5,373 bases of DNA, taken from contig QIKQ01000355.1 of assembly GCA_003233075.1 (NCBI GenBank), positions 1 to 5,373 on the forward strand. Direction: 5' to 3'. Shown here piece after piece: positions 1 to 5,373 of this stretch. The translations under genes were made by a program, and so were the position numbers. The notes beneath the pieces are model-generated. The model was not told where the DNA came from. It ran no database searches and was given only the letters and a program-made list of their open reading frames with translations. The stretch comes from Gammaproteobacteria bacterium (GTDB taxonomy: Bacteria; Pseudomonadota; Gammaproteobacteria; SZUA-21). Within the stretch, counting starts at the first letter, position 1. The number at the start of each line of letters is the position of its first letter.

Positions 1-41
1 TAGTTCCTTTGCTGAGACACTCAAATTCTATTGATAACAGA

Positions 42-83
42 TTAACCACATTGTTATCCCCTGTTATACACAAGTTATCCACA
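42..83 (+). promoter_or_regulatory. Cluster of DnaA-box-like 9-mers
   Basis: Four same-strand 9-mers resemble the DnaA box TTATNCACA. They are TTAACCACA at 42-50 (one mismatch), TTATCCCCT at 54-62 (two mismatches), TTATACACA at 64-72 (full match) and TTATCCACA at 75-83 (full match, identical to the strongest E. coli box type). Their starts are 12, 10 and 11 bp apart, so all would lie on about the same face of the helix, as expected for cooperative DnaA loading. The A+T-rich DNA at 91-210 lies 3' of the TTATCCACA box, the same side on which the unwinding element lies relative to box R1 in E. coli oriC. Weaker 7/9 matches follow at 106-114 and 116-124. Whether this is an origin, a DnaA titration site or a DnaA-regulated promoter for dusB-fis cannot be decided from the window. 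Confidence 0.7.
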
Positions 84-412
84 GAAAAATTAGAATTTAA
101 CTCGATAATTCACCTTTATTCCCGATCAGTATTATTTTTATGGGGTAATAACTTAACAATAAGTCAACAAGTATATTTTTAGTGTAGCTCTTTTAATCAT
201 TTAAAAATGGGGGTATTATCTCCAATCCACACTCACGCTGGTGTAGGAATAAACATATAAAAATACAGCGTGACCCATACAAACCAAAGGAAACGTGGCT
301 AGATGCCCAAGTAATATCGCTATAGCACAAACGGCTATGGTAAATGAGTTTATTTATCCAATATCTCGACTTGAGTAAAGCCAATGAAACAAAGAATTTG
401 TTAAGTAGTAAA
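84..412. other. Non-coding leader upstream of dusB
   Basis: No convincing gene is present here. Bases 91-210 contain only 31 G/C by hand count (about 74% A+T), far more AT-rich than the genes downstream. A TATAAA hexamer at 256-261 could be a -10 element for dusB-fis, but no good -35 lies at the right distance, so the promoter is not assigned. An 8-bp inverted repeat, TCACGCTG at 233-240 and CAGCGTGA at 266-273, brackets that hexamer and could be an operator or hairpin. In the usual gammaproteobacterial order prmA sits just before dusB; no prmA coding sequence is visible within these bases. Confidence 0.5.
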
Positions 413-1399
413 ATGCAAATTGGACCTTATCAACTAGCTAATAATCTTGTCCTAGCGCCAATGGCGGGTGTGACTGATCGCCCTTTTCGCCAATTATGCA
501 AAGATTTAGGTGCAGGCATGGCTGTTTCTGAAATGGTTTCATCTAATTCTCTGCTCTGGGGTAGCAAAAAGACTCAACGCCGAGCTAATCACGAAGGTGA
601 AGTCGAACCTCGAATTGTTCAAATAGCAGGTGCTGACCCGCAAATGATGGCGCAAGCTGCTAAATTCAATCAAGACACTGGTGCCCAGATAATTGATATC
701 AATATGGGCTGTCCTGCTAAAAAAGTTTGTAAAGTCATGGCCGGTTCTGCCTTACTGCAACAAGAAGATCTAGTCGCTGAAATATTAGATGCAGTCGTTA
801 CTGAAGTGGATATCCCTGTCACCTTAAAAATTCGTACCGGCTGGGATGTCGATAATCGCAATGCAGTACGCATCGCCCAAATTGCTGAACAAGCGGGAAT
901 TCAGGCCTTGGCCGTTCATGGCCGAACTCGAGCCTGCTACTTCAAAGGCGAAGCCGAATTTGAAACAATTAAACAGGTGAAACAAGCGGTTAACATACCC
1001 GTTATAGCAAACGGCGATATCCGCACACCTGAAAAAGCAGAATCCGTACTTAATTCCACCGGATGCGATGGAATTATGATTGGTCGTGCCGCTCAAGGCC
1101 GTCCATGGATCTTTAGGGAAATAAATCACTATCTTGCAACAGGGAATAAGTTGCCTGAACCTAGTGTCACAGAAATTCGTGACATAATGCTAAGCCATTT
1201 AGACAATCTATATGAATTCTACGGTGAATTCACCGGCGTACGCGTCGCCAGAAAACACATCTCATGGTATAGCAAGGGGCAGAAAGGTGGTGCCGCGTTT
1301 CGTAACGCCGTTAACCGCGTCGATACGATACAACAACAACTTGTTTTGACACAGCAGTTTTTCGACCAACTAGCCAAAGGGGAGGTATTAGCCGCATGA
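413..1399 (+). CDS. dusB: tRNA-dihydrouridine synthase B (DusB)
   Basis: This FMN-dependent cytosolic enzyme reduces a specific uridine of tRNA to dihydrouridine using NADPH; E. coli DusB modifies U17. From the ATG at 413 the product has 328 residues, close to the roughly 321 of E. coli DusB, and begins MQIGPYQL as in homologues. The TIM-barrel hallmarks are present: APMAGVTDRPF near residues 16-26, INMGCPAKKV with catalytic Cys100, LKIRTGW with Lys139, HGRTRA from His169, ANGDI at 199-203 and the FMN-phosphate loop IGRAAQGRPW at 223-232. The C-terminal helical tRNA-binding region includes RKHISWY. The frame is open back to an ATG at 344, adding 23 residues, but neither start has a clear Shine-Dalgarno sequence and the extension is not typical of the family. 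The stop overlaps the fis start by 4 bp, so dusB is the first gene of a dusB-fis operon. Identification is firm; only the start is uncertain. Confidence 0.96.
   Translation: MQIGPYQLANNLVLAPMAGVTDRPFRQLCKDLGAGMAVSEMVSSNSLLWGSKKTQRRANHEGEVEPRIVQIAGADPQMMAQAAKFNQDTGAQIIDINMGCPAKKVCKVMAGSALLQQEDLVAEILDAVVTEVDIPVTLKIRTGWDVDNRNAVRIAQIAEQAGIQALAVHGRTRACYFKGEAEFETIKQVKQAVNIPVIANGDIRTPEKAESVLNSTGCDGIMIGRAAQGRPWIFREINHYLATGNKLPEPSVTEIRDIMLSHLDNLYEFYGEFTGVRVARKHISWYSKGQKGGAAFRNAVNRVDTIQQQLVLTQQFFDQLAKGEVLAA
1376..1386 (+). promoter_or_regulatory. Strong ribosome binding site for fis
   Basis: The purine-rich run AAAGGGGAGGT lies inside the last codons of dusB, with nine bases between it and the fis ATG at 1396. 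It contains GGAGGT, close to the full anti-Shine-Dalgarno complement, and is the strongest such site in the window. It contrasts with the weak sites before dusB and purH. It fits the need for very high Fis synthesis during rapid growth from a transcript whose first gene is needed only at low level. Confidence 0.85.
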
Positions 1400-1695
1400 C
1401 TTATACTGGAGAACAAACTTTCGTAAATAGTACTGAGACAACTGTAGACAACTCATTCAATCGCCACGGAGCACCGTTGGCTGAGAATGTAAAGACTGCA
1501 TTGGATGCGTATTTTGCGGATTTAGATGGACAAACACCTAATGATTTGTATCGCATGGTTATCAACGAAGTTGAGAAGCCATTACTACAGACTGTCATGA
1601 ATAATACTAACGGCAATCAATCACGCGCCGCCAAAATTCTTGGCATCAACCGCAGCACCTTGCGAAAGAAACTACAACAATTCAACATTAATTAA
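1396..1695 (+). CDS. fis: DNA-binding protein Fis
   Basis: Fis (factor for inversion stimulation) is a small homodimeric nucleoid protein. It bends DNA, activates rRNA and tRNA promoters, assists site-specific recombinases and binds oriC. The product has 99 residues, against 98 in E. coli. The C-terminal half is highly conserved: LDAYFADLDGQ near residues 36-46, NDLYRMVINEVEKPLL at 49-64 (core dimer helices) and a helix-turn-helix at about 74-93. That motif carries NQSRAAKILGIN and then Asn85, Arg86, Thr88, Arg90 and Lys91, matching the DNA-contacting positions of E. coli Fis offset by one. The N-terminal 25 residues are variable and polar, as usual. The start overlaps the dusB stop in ATGA, implying translational coupling, and is preceded by a strong ribosome binding site. 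In enterobacteria the dusB-fis promoter is repressed by Fis and controlled by growth phase; I did not identify Fis sites here. Confidence 0.97.
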   Translation: MTYTGEQTFVNSTETTVDNSFNRHGAPLAENVKTALDAYFADLDGQTPNDLYRMVINEVEKPLLQTVMNNTNGNQSRAAKILGINRSTLRKKLQQFNIN

Positions 1696-1709
1696 TAACA
1701 TTCTCAAGT

Positions 1710-1749
1710 TAAACGTCACTAAATATTTAAACTAATTTAGTGGCGTTTA
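1710..1749 (+). terminator. Stem-loop after fis, probable terminator or attenuator
   Basis: Bases 1710-1724 (TAAACGTCACTAAAT) pair with 1735-1749 (ATTTAGTGGCGTTTA) to give a 15-bp stem with a single G-U wobble and a 10-nt loop. It begins 15 bp after the fis stop and ends 30 bp before the purH ATG. No continuous T tract follows; the nearest is the GTTTA that ends the stem itself, so it is not a textbook Rho-independent terminator. It could end most dusB-fis transcripts, protect fis mRNA from 3' exonucleases or attenuate read-through into purH. The stem is directly visible; its role is inferred. Confidence 0.6.
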
Positions 1750-1779
1750 CCACTTTACTCAAATAATTTGGATATCGCG

Positions 1780-3348
1780 ATGAAAACTATTCGCCGCGCG
1801 CTAATTAGCGTTTCGGAAAAATCTAACTTAATCGAATTCTGCCAATATTTGCAAAGCCAAAACATTGAAATAATCTCCACCGGTGGCACCGCCAAACTAC
1901 TTCAAGATAAAGACATCAGTGTGACCGAAGTCTCTGACTATACTGGCTTTCCCGAAATGATGGATGGCCGCGTCAAAACCCTACACCCAAAAGTTCACGC
2001 CGGCATACTAGCAAGGCGCGGAATAGATGAAGCCATTATGTCGGAGCACGGCATTAAACCTATCGACCTGGTCATAGTCAATTTATACCCATTTCAAGAA
2101 ACCATCGCTAAGCCAGACTGCAGTTTTGAAAATGCGATTGAAAACATTGATATCGGCGGCCCAACCATGCTTCGAGCGGCAGCGAAAAATCATATCGATG
2201 TCGCCGTCGTTGTTGACAATAATGATTACGATAATCTTATTACTGAAATGAAAACAAATGATAATTGTCTTTCGGATCAAACTCGATTTCAGTTAGCAGC
2301 CAAAACTTTTACCCATACTGCTCGATATGACGCAGCGGTGAGTCAATATTTGACCGCGCTTGATGAGAATTTAAAAACCAAAAGTGTATTCCCAGAACAA
2401 ATCTTTTTTAATTTCGAGAAAAGCCAAGAAATGCGCTATGGCGAAAACCCTCACCAGGCAGCTGCGTTCTACACAGCTTGCACAATGGATGATGCTAGCG
2501 TCGCTTCAGCAACTCAAATTCAGGGCAAGAAATTGTCCTATAACAATATTGCTGATGCGGATGCCGCATTAGAGTGTGTCAAACAATTTGAGTCTAGTGC
2601 CTGCGTGATTGTCAAACACGCTAATCCCTGTGGCGTTGCTGTTAGTGACACATTATTAGATGCCTATGAGCGAGCCTATCAAACCGATCCAAGCTCCGCG
2701 TTTGGTGGCATAATCGCATTTAATCGCGAATTAGATCAAGCAACTGCTCAAGCTATTATCGACAGGCAATTTGTTGAAGTCATCCTTGCTCCCTCAATTT
2801 CAACCGATGCTAAAACAGTATTGAGTGTGAAAAAAAATGTCCGCGTCCTCGAAACTGGTTTATGGAAGACTGATACTTACCAGGGCATGGATTTTAAAAC
2901 AGTCACCCAAGGCTTGTTAGTTCAAAACCGCGATAGCGGAAAAATCATAGAAAGCGATTTAAAAATAGTCACTAAACGCTCGCCTAGTCCTCAGGAAATG
3001 AGTGATCTATTATTTGCTTGGAAAGTCGCTAAATTTGTTAAATCGAATGCCATTGTTTATTGTAGAAACAATATGACTATTGGTGTCGGCGCAGGTCAAA
3101 TGAGCCGAGTATACAGCGCACGCATAGCCGCTATTAAAGCGGCAGACGCGGATCTTGAAGTAAAAGGCGCTGTCATGGCGTCCGATGCATTTTTTCCATT
3201 TCGCGATGGCTTAGATTCTGCCGCGGAAGTGGGCATCACCGCGGTTATTGAACCGGGAGGCTCAATGCGAGATGATGAGGTCATTGCTGCAGCTGACGAA
3301 CACAATATCGCCATGGTGTTTACCGGCATGCGACATTTTAGGCATTAA
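1780..3348 (+). CDS. purH: Bifunctional AICAR transformylase / IMP cyclohydrolase (PurH)
   Basis: PurH catalyses the last two steps of de novo purine synthesis. It formylates AICAR with 10-formyl-tetrahydrofolate to FAICAR and then closes the ring to IMP. The ATG at 1780 gives 522 residues, against 529 in E. coli, and the start MKTIRRALISVSEK aligns with family N-termini. The N-terminal MGS-like cyclohydrolase domain (about 1-150) shows STGGT at 33-37, DGRVKTLHPK at 62-71, NLYPF at 101-105 and NIDIGGPTM at 122-130. The transformylase domain follows, with MRYGENPHQ at 218-226 and the catalytic Lys279-His280 in VKHANPCGVA. It continues with SNAIVY, GAGQMSRV, ASDAFFPFRDG and PGGSMRDDEVI, and ends in the conserved MRHFRH. 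A TTG at 1768 is in frame but has no better ribosome site, and only a weak GGAT precedes the ATG. No PurR operator is visible upstream. The gene looks intact. Confidence 0.97.
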   Translation: MKTIRRALISVSEKSNLIEFCQYLQSQNIEIISTGGTAKLLQDKDISVTEVSDYTGFPEMMDGRVKTLHPKVHAGILARRGIDEAIMSEHGIKPIDLVIVNLYPFQETIAKPDCSFENAIENIDIGGPTMLRAAAKNHIDVAVVVDNNDYDNLITEMKTNDNCLSDQTRFQLAAKTFTHTARYDAAVSQYLTALDENLKTKSVFPEQIFFNFEKSQEMRYGENPHQAAAFYTACTMDDASVASATQIQGKKLSYNNIADADAALECVKQFESSACVIVKHANPCGVAVSDTLLDAYERAYQTDPSSAFGGIIAFNRELDQATAQAIIDRQFVEVILAPSISTDAKTVLSVKKNVRVLETGLWKTDTYQGMDFKTVTQGLLVQNRDSGKIIESDLKIVTKRSPSPQEMSDLLFAWKVAKFVKSNAIVYCRNNMTIGVGAGQMSRVYSARIAAIKAADADLEVKGAVMASDAFFPFRDGLDSAAEVGITAVIEPGGSMRDDEVIAAADEHNIAMVFTGMRHFRH

Positions 3349-3380
3349 TTTAAATTGGTACATACGGTTATACAATAAAC

Positions 3381-3469
3381 TGTAGCCCGGCACTTCAGTG
3401 CCGGGGTGGACTCCGATTCAATTCTAGATTGAAATTAAATCCACCCCGGCACTGAAGTGCCGGGCTACA
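3381..3469. repeat. REP doublet (REPIN-like) between purH and purD
   Basis: Bases 3381-3410 and 3440-3469 form a perfect 30-bp inverted repeat around a 29-bp spacer. Each arm is itself a hairpin: CCCGGCAC and GTGCCGGG (3386-3393 with 3398-3405, and 3445-3452 with 3457-3464) enclose a 4-nt loop. A TGTAG head stands at each outer end. A GTAG tetranucleotide in front of a GC-rich palindrome is the signature of REP elements mobilised by RAYT (Y1-type) transposases, and two inverted copies make a REPIN or BIME. The spacer holds a further small stem (3417-3422 with 3428-3433). It is far more GC-rich than the AT-rich DNA around it. In a transcript it could block 3' exonucleases or reduce read-through from purH into purD. 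The RAYT link is inferred; no transposase is in the window. Confidence 0.82.
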
Positions 3470-3480
3470 AAGCTTTGTAG
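3465..3480. repeat. Perfect 16-bp palindrome abutting the REP doublet
   Basis: CTACAAAGCTTTGTAG reads the same on both strands. Its left five bases are the CTACA end of the right REP arm, and its right end supplies an additional TGTAG at 3476-3480. It may be a remnant of a further REP head, an insertion footprint or a protein-binding dyad. It lies 26 bp before the purD start. Confidence 0.6.
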
Positions 3481-3506
3481 AACTTAAATTAATTTAGGGT
3501 TACAAA

Positions 3507-4799
3507 ATGATCGTTTTAATTATTGGAAGTGGTGGGCGAGAACACGCGCTCGCATGGAAAGTCGCTCAATCTGACCAGGTGAGCAAGGTTTATGTTGCTC
3601 CTGGTAATGCGGGAACAGCAAACGAAGCCAAAGTAAGTAATATTTCCATTGGCGCAGATGATATTGATGCTCTGCTCGCCTTCGCGCATAAGGAACAAAT
3701 TGGCCTGACCATTGTTGGCCCTGAAGTACCATTGGTCGCCGGTATCGTCGATCGATTTCAACAATTAGGCATGAAATGTTTTGGTCCAAGCCAGGCCGCT
3801 AGTCAACTAGAAGGTTCTAAAACTTTTTGCAAAGATTTCCTAAAACGCCATCAAATCCCAACAGCAGAATATGCAAGCTTTAATGAAACCGAGCCTGCGC
3901 TGGAATATTTACGCCAACAAAGCTTTCCAATCGTTATAAAAGCCGATGGCTTAGCGGCTGGCAAAGGCGTCATTATTGCCAAAAATGTCAGCGACGCTGA
4001 AATCGCAGTCGCTGAGATGCTAGCAGATAATAAATTTGGCGACGCTGGCAACCGCGTTGTCATAGAAGAGTTTCTGCAAGGCGAAGAAGCTAGTTTTATT
4101 GTGATGGTTGATGGTGAGCATATTCTGCCACTTGCCAGTTCTCAAGATCATAAAGCCGCACTTGACGGCGACCTAGGACCAAATACTGGTGGCATGGGCG
4201 CTTATTCTCCGGCCCCTATCGTGACCTACAGTATGCATAATCGCATCATGCAAGAAGTCATAGAACCGACCGTAAAGGCTCTTGCTAGCGATGATATGCC
4301 CTACACTGGGTTTTTATACGCCGGTATCATGATTGACGCGGAAGGCTCGCCTAAGGTTCTTGAATATAATTGCCGATTTGGCGATCCAGAAACTCAACCG
4401 ATTATGATGAGATTAAAATCCGATTTAGTTGAATTATGTCTCGCTGCACTCGATCAGCGTCTAGATGAGTGTCGAATTGAATGGAGCCCCAAAGTAGCCT
4501 TAGGCGTGGTCATGGCTGCCGGTGGATATCCCAACAACTACAATTCTGGAGACATTATTGAAGGTCTCGATACGGAAGAATTGAATACCTTTGATAACAA
4601 GATTTTCCACGCCGGTACTGCGCAAAAAAATAAGCAAATTGTAACCGCTGGCGGCCGAGTACTTTGCGCCACAGCTTTGGGAGACAGTGTCAAAGAGGCG
4701 CAAGATAATGCCTATAATTTAGTTAAAAAAATTACCTGGAACCAGGTTTATTATCGCAAGGATATTGGCTACCGAGCAATCGAACGGGAAGGCGACTAG
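3507..4799 (+). CDS. purD: Phosphoribosylamine-glycine ligase (GAR synthetase, PurD)
   Basis: PurD joins 5-phosphoribosylamine and glycine with ATP to give glycinamide ribonucleotide, the second committed step of purine synthesis in the cytosol. The 430-residue product matches the 429 of E. coli. The N-terminal domain opens with MIVLIIGSGGREHALAWK (1-18) and continues with APGNAGT at 31-37 and GPEVPLV at 71-77. The ATP-grasp core shows IKADGLAAGKGV at 144-155, EEASFIVMVDGE at 193-204, DLGPNTGGMGAYSPAP at 222-237 and the Mg-binding EYNCRFGDPETQP at 286-298, with Glu286 and Asn288. The C-terminal domain carries GVVMAAGGYP at 333-342, FHAGT at 367-371 and GGRVLC at 382-387, and ends RKDIGYRAIERE. 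AGGG at 3496-3499 lies 7 bases before the ATG, a reasonable ribosome site. The REP doublet lies between this gene and purH, so the two may be only partly co-transcribed. No defects are seen. Confidence 0.97.
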   Translation: MIVLIIGSGGREHALAWKVAQSDQVSKVYVAPGNAGTANEAKVSNISIGADDIDALLAFAHKEQIGLTIVGPEVPLVAGIVDRFQQLGMKCFGPSQAASQLEGSKTFCKDFLKRHQIPTAEYASFNETEPALEYLRQQSFPIVIKADGLAAGKGVIIAKNVSDAEIAVAEMLADNKFGDAGNRVVIEEFLQGEEASFIVMVDGEHILPLASSQDHKAALDGDLGPNTGGMGAYSPAPIVTYSMHNRIMQEVIEPTVKALASDDMPYTGFLYAGIMIDAEGSPKVLEYNCRFGDPETQPIMMRLKSDLVELCLAALDQRLDECRIEWSPKVALGVVMAAGGYPNNYNSGDIIEGLDTEELNTFDNKIFHAGTAQKNKQIVTAGGRVLCATALGDSVKEAQDNAYNLVKKITWNQVYYRKDIGYRAIEREGD

Positions 4800-4851
4800 T
4801 GGGTCGGACCATCGGAAAGTACTATTTTTTCAGTCTATCTCGCAGTTTTAT

Positions 4852-4882
4852 AGGGTATTTTAGCGCTTAAAGTGCCCTTTTT
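4852..4882 (+). terminator. Rho-independent terminator of purD
   Basis: A hairpin with arms 4852-4862 (AGGGTATTTTA) and 4868-4878 (TAAAGTGCCCT) pairs over 11 bp, including two G-U wobbles. It has a short loop and is followed at once by TTTTT (4878-4882). It lies 52 bp after the purD stop and marks the end of the purine unit. Confidence 0.85.
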
Positions 4883-4922
4883 GATAGCAAAAACACGCTT
4901 CTAAGAAATTTAACGTACTAGC

Positions 4923-5097
4923 CCGCATCTTTCATTCCATCAACTTTTTACTATTAAAAGGCTATGGTAATTTTCGATCCAAACGAGACAGAATTCTTAG
5001 TGCCTGATTGTCCGTTGCTGCGAAAAGTTTCTCGCTGTAGCCGACACTCTAATGGCAGCTCTACAATTGTAAAAAGATTATAGAATGAAAGATGCGG
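4923..5097. repeat. 175-bp fold-back element with 33-bp terminal inverted repeats (MITE-like)
   Basis: The ends 4923-4955 and 5065-5097 are inverted repeats matching at 29 of 33 positions. They include 15 perfect outer base pairs (CCGCATCTTTCATTC) and a second perfect block, CTTTTTAC with GTAAAAAG. Weaker pairing continues inwards near the same axis, with GCT at 4961-4963 and AGC at 5057-5059, TCG at 4974-4976 and CGA at 5042-5044, and CGAGA at 4984-4988 and TCTCG at 5030-5034. The whole segment could therefore form one long imperfect hairpin. It carries no open reading frame of note and lies between purD and a convergent gene, a common place for small non-autonomous elements. No clear target-site duplication flanks it. 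A structured RNA is an alternative. Confidence 0.6.
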
Positions 5098-5111
5098 CAC
5101 CTTTTCCCAAC

Positions 5112-5373
5112 CTAATCTTCTGATACCAGAATGCCATTATACTTAACCGTAATCCAACCATTCGGCGTTTTATACGAGTAGCATTCTTCGTTATCTATAC
5201 CTATATTACAACAATAGGCTACAAGCTTTATGTTATTATTAAACTCTATTTGTAAGTCATACGCTGGTTGTTTACATACTATTTTTGTAATTATTTTCCC
5301 TTTTATATATTCCAGCCCACGAACCATAGGCCCATTATTATCGTTTGGCATGTGACTTCCAGATAGTATCTCC
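5112..5373 (-). CDS. Unrecognised small protein, partial (C-terminal part)
   Basis: This frame ends at a TAG (5112-5114) and stays open to the right edge of the window, so its true start may lie outside. Eighty-six codons before the stop are visible. An internal ATG at 5349-5351, with GGAAG just upstream, would give a 79-residue protein, but the frame continues before it as EILSGSH. The product alternates hydrophobic and polar residues, suggesting a small beta-rich fold: YIKGKIITKIV, then YDLQIEFNNNIKLVAYCC, then YSYKTPNGWITVKYNGIL. It has three Cys and no membrane segment or signal peptide. The layout recalls small uncharacterised or immunity-type proteins, but I cannot name a family and assign no function. 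It is more AT-rich than the purine genes, convergent with purD and next to a fold-back element, which suggests accessory DNA. It could still be a chance frame. Confidence 0.5.
   Translation of the reverse strand, partial: EILSGSHMPNDNNGPMVRGLEYIKGKIITKIVCKQPAYDLQIEFNNNIKLVAYCCNIGIDNEECYSYKTPNGWITVKYNGILVSED

Noticed and set aside
193..384. A 63-codon frame on the - strand in the dusB leader
   Set aside because: It lies in the AT-rich regulatory stretch, overlaps the dusB 5' region, is rich in Cys and aromatic residues without a recognisable pattern and has no convincing ribosome site.
1768..1779. TTG start for purH giving four extra residues
   Set aside because: The ATG at 1780 aligns with family N-termini, and the TTG has no better ribosome binding site.
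1696..1779. PurR operator before purH
   Set aside because: No sequence close to ACGCAAACGTTTTCGT is present; the only CG-containing dyad is the hairpin already described.
3381..3469. CRISPR repeats or an insertion sequence end pair
   Set aside because: There are only two units, in inverted rather than direct order, with no spacer series and no transposase; the REP doublet explains the structure better.
3349..3506. Separate promoter for purD in the purH-purD gap
   Set aside because: TACAAT at 3371-3376 resembles a -10 element but has no -35 at proper spacing and lies before the REP doublet; the 3470-3506 stretch has no good pair either.
4908..5110. Integron attC site, suggested by ATTTAAC (fits RYYYAAC) left of the fold-back element and a small gene beside it
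   Set aside because: No matching GTTRRRY core lies at the other end, so the required paired core sites are missing.

Overview
This 5.4 kb window is chromosomal DNA from a moderately AT-rich bacterium, most likely a gammaproteobacterium. Four full-length housekeeping genes lie head to tail on the + strand: dusB (tRNA-dihydrouridine synthase B), fis (nucleoid protein), purH (bifunctional purine enzyme) and purD (GAR synthetase). The dusB-fis pair, a 99-residue Fis and the order dusB-fis-purH-purD are typical of Gammaproteobacteria. I cannot name a genus from sequence alone.

Positions 1-412 hold no convincing gene. At 42-83 there is a tight same-strand array of DnaA-box sequences. Two match TTATNCACA fully and two are degenerate, spaced 10-12 bp apart. 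A stretch of about 74% A+T follows directly (91-210). This resembles part of a replication origin or a DnaA-controlled regulatory region. dusB then overlaps fis by 4 bp (ATGA), and fis has its own strong ribosome binding site, so the two form one translationally coupled unit. A 15-bp-stem hairpin (1710-1749) closes that unit before purH.

purH and purD supply steps of IMP synthesis: PurD makes GAR early in the pathway, and PurH carries out the last two steps. They are separated by 158 bp containing a perfect 30-bp inverted repeat. Each arm is itself a hairpin headed by TGTAG, which is the layout of a REP doublet (REPIN). A 16-bp perfect palindrome abuts it. purD ends in a clear Rho-independent terminator (4852-4882).

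The last 490 bp look accessory. A 175-bp fold-back element (4923-5097) with 33-bp imperfect terminal inverted repeats lies between purD and a convergent, AT-rich reading frame on the - strand. That frame runs off the right edge of the window and encodes the C-terminal part of an unrecognised small protein. The most unusual items are the DnaA-box array, the REP doublet, the fold-back element and the unrecognised partial gene. I see no sign of a complete novel multi-gene system.
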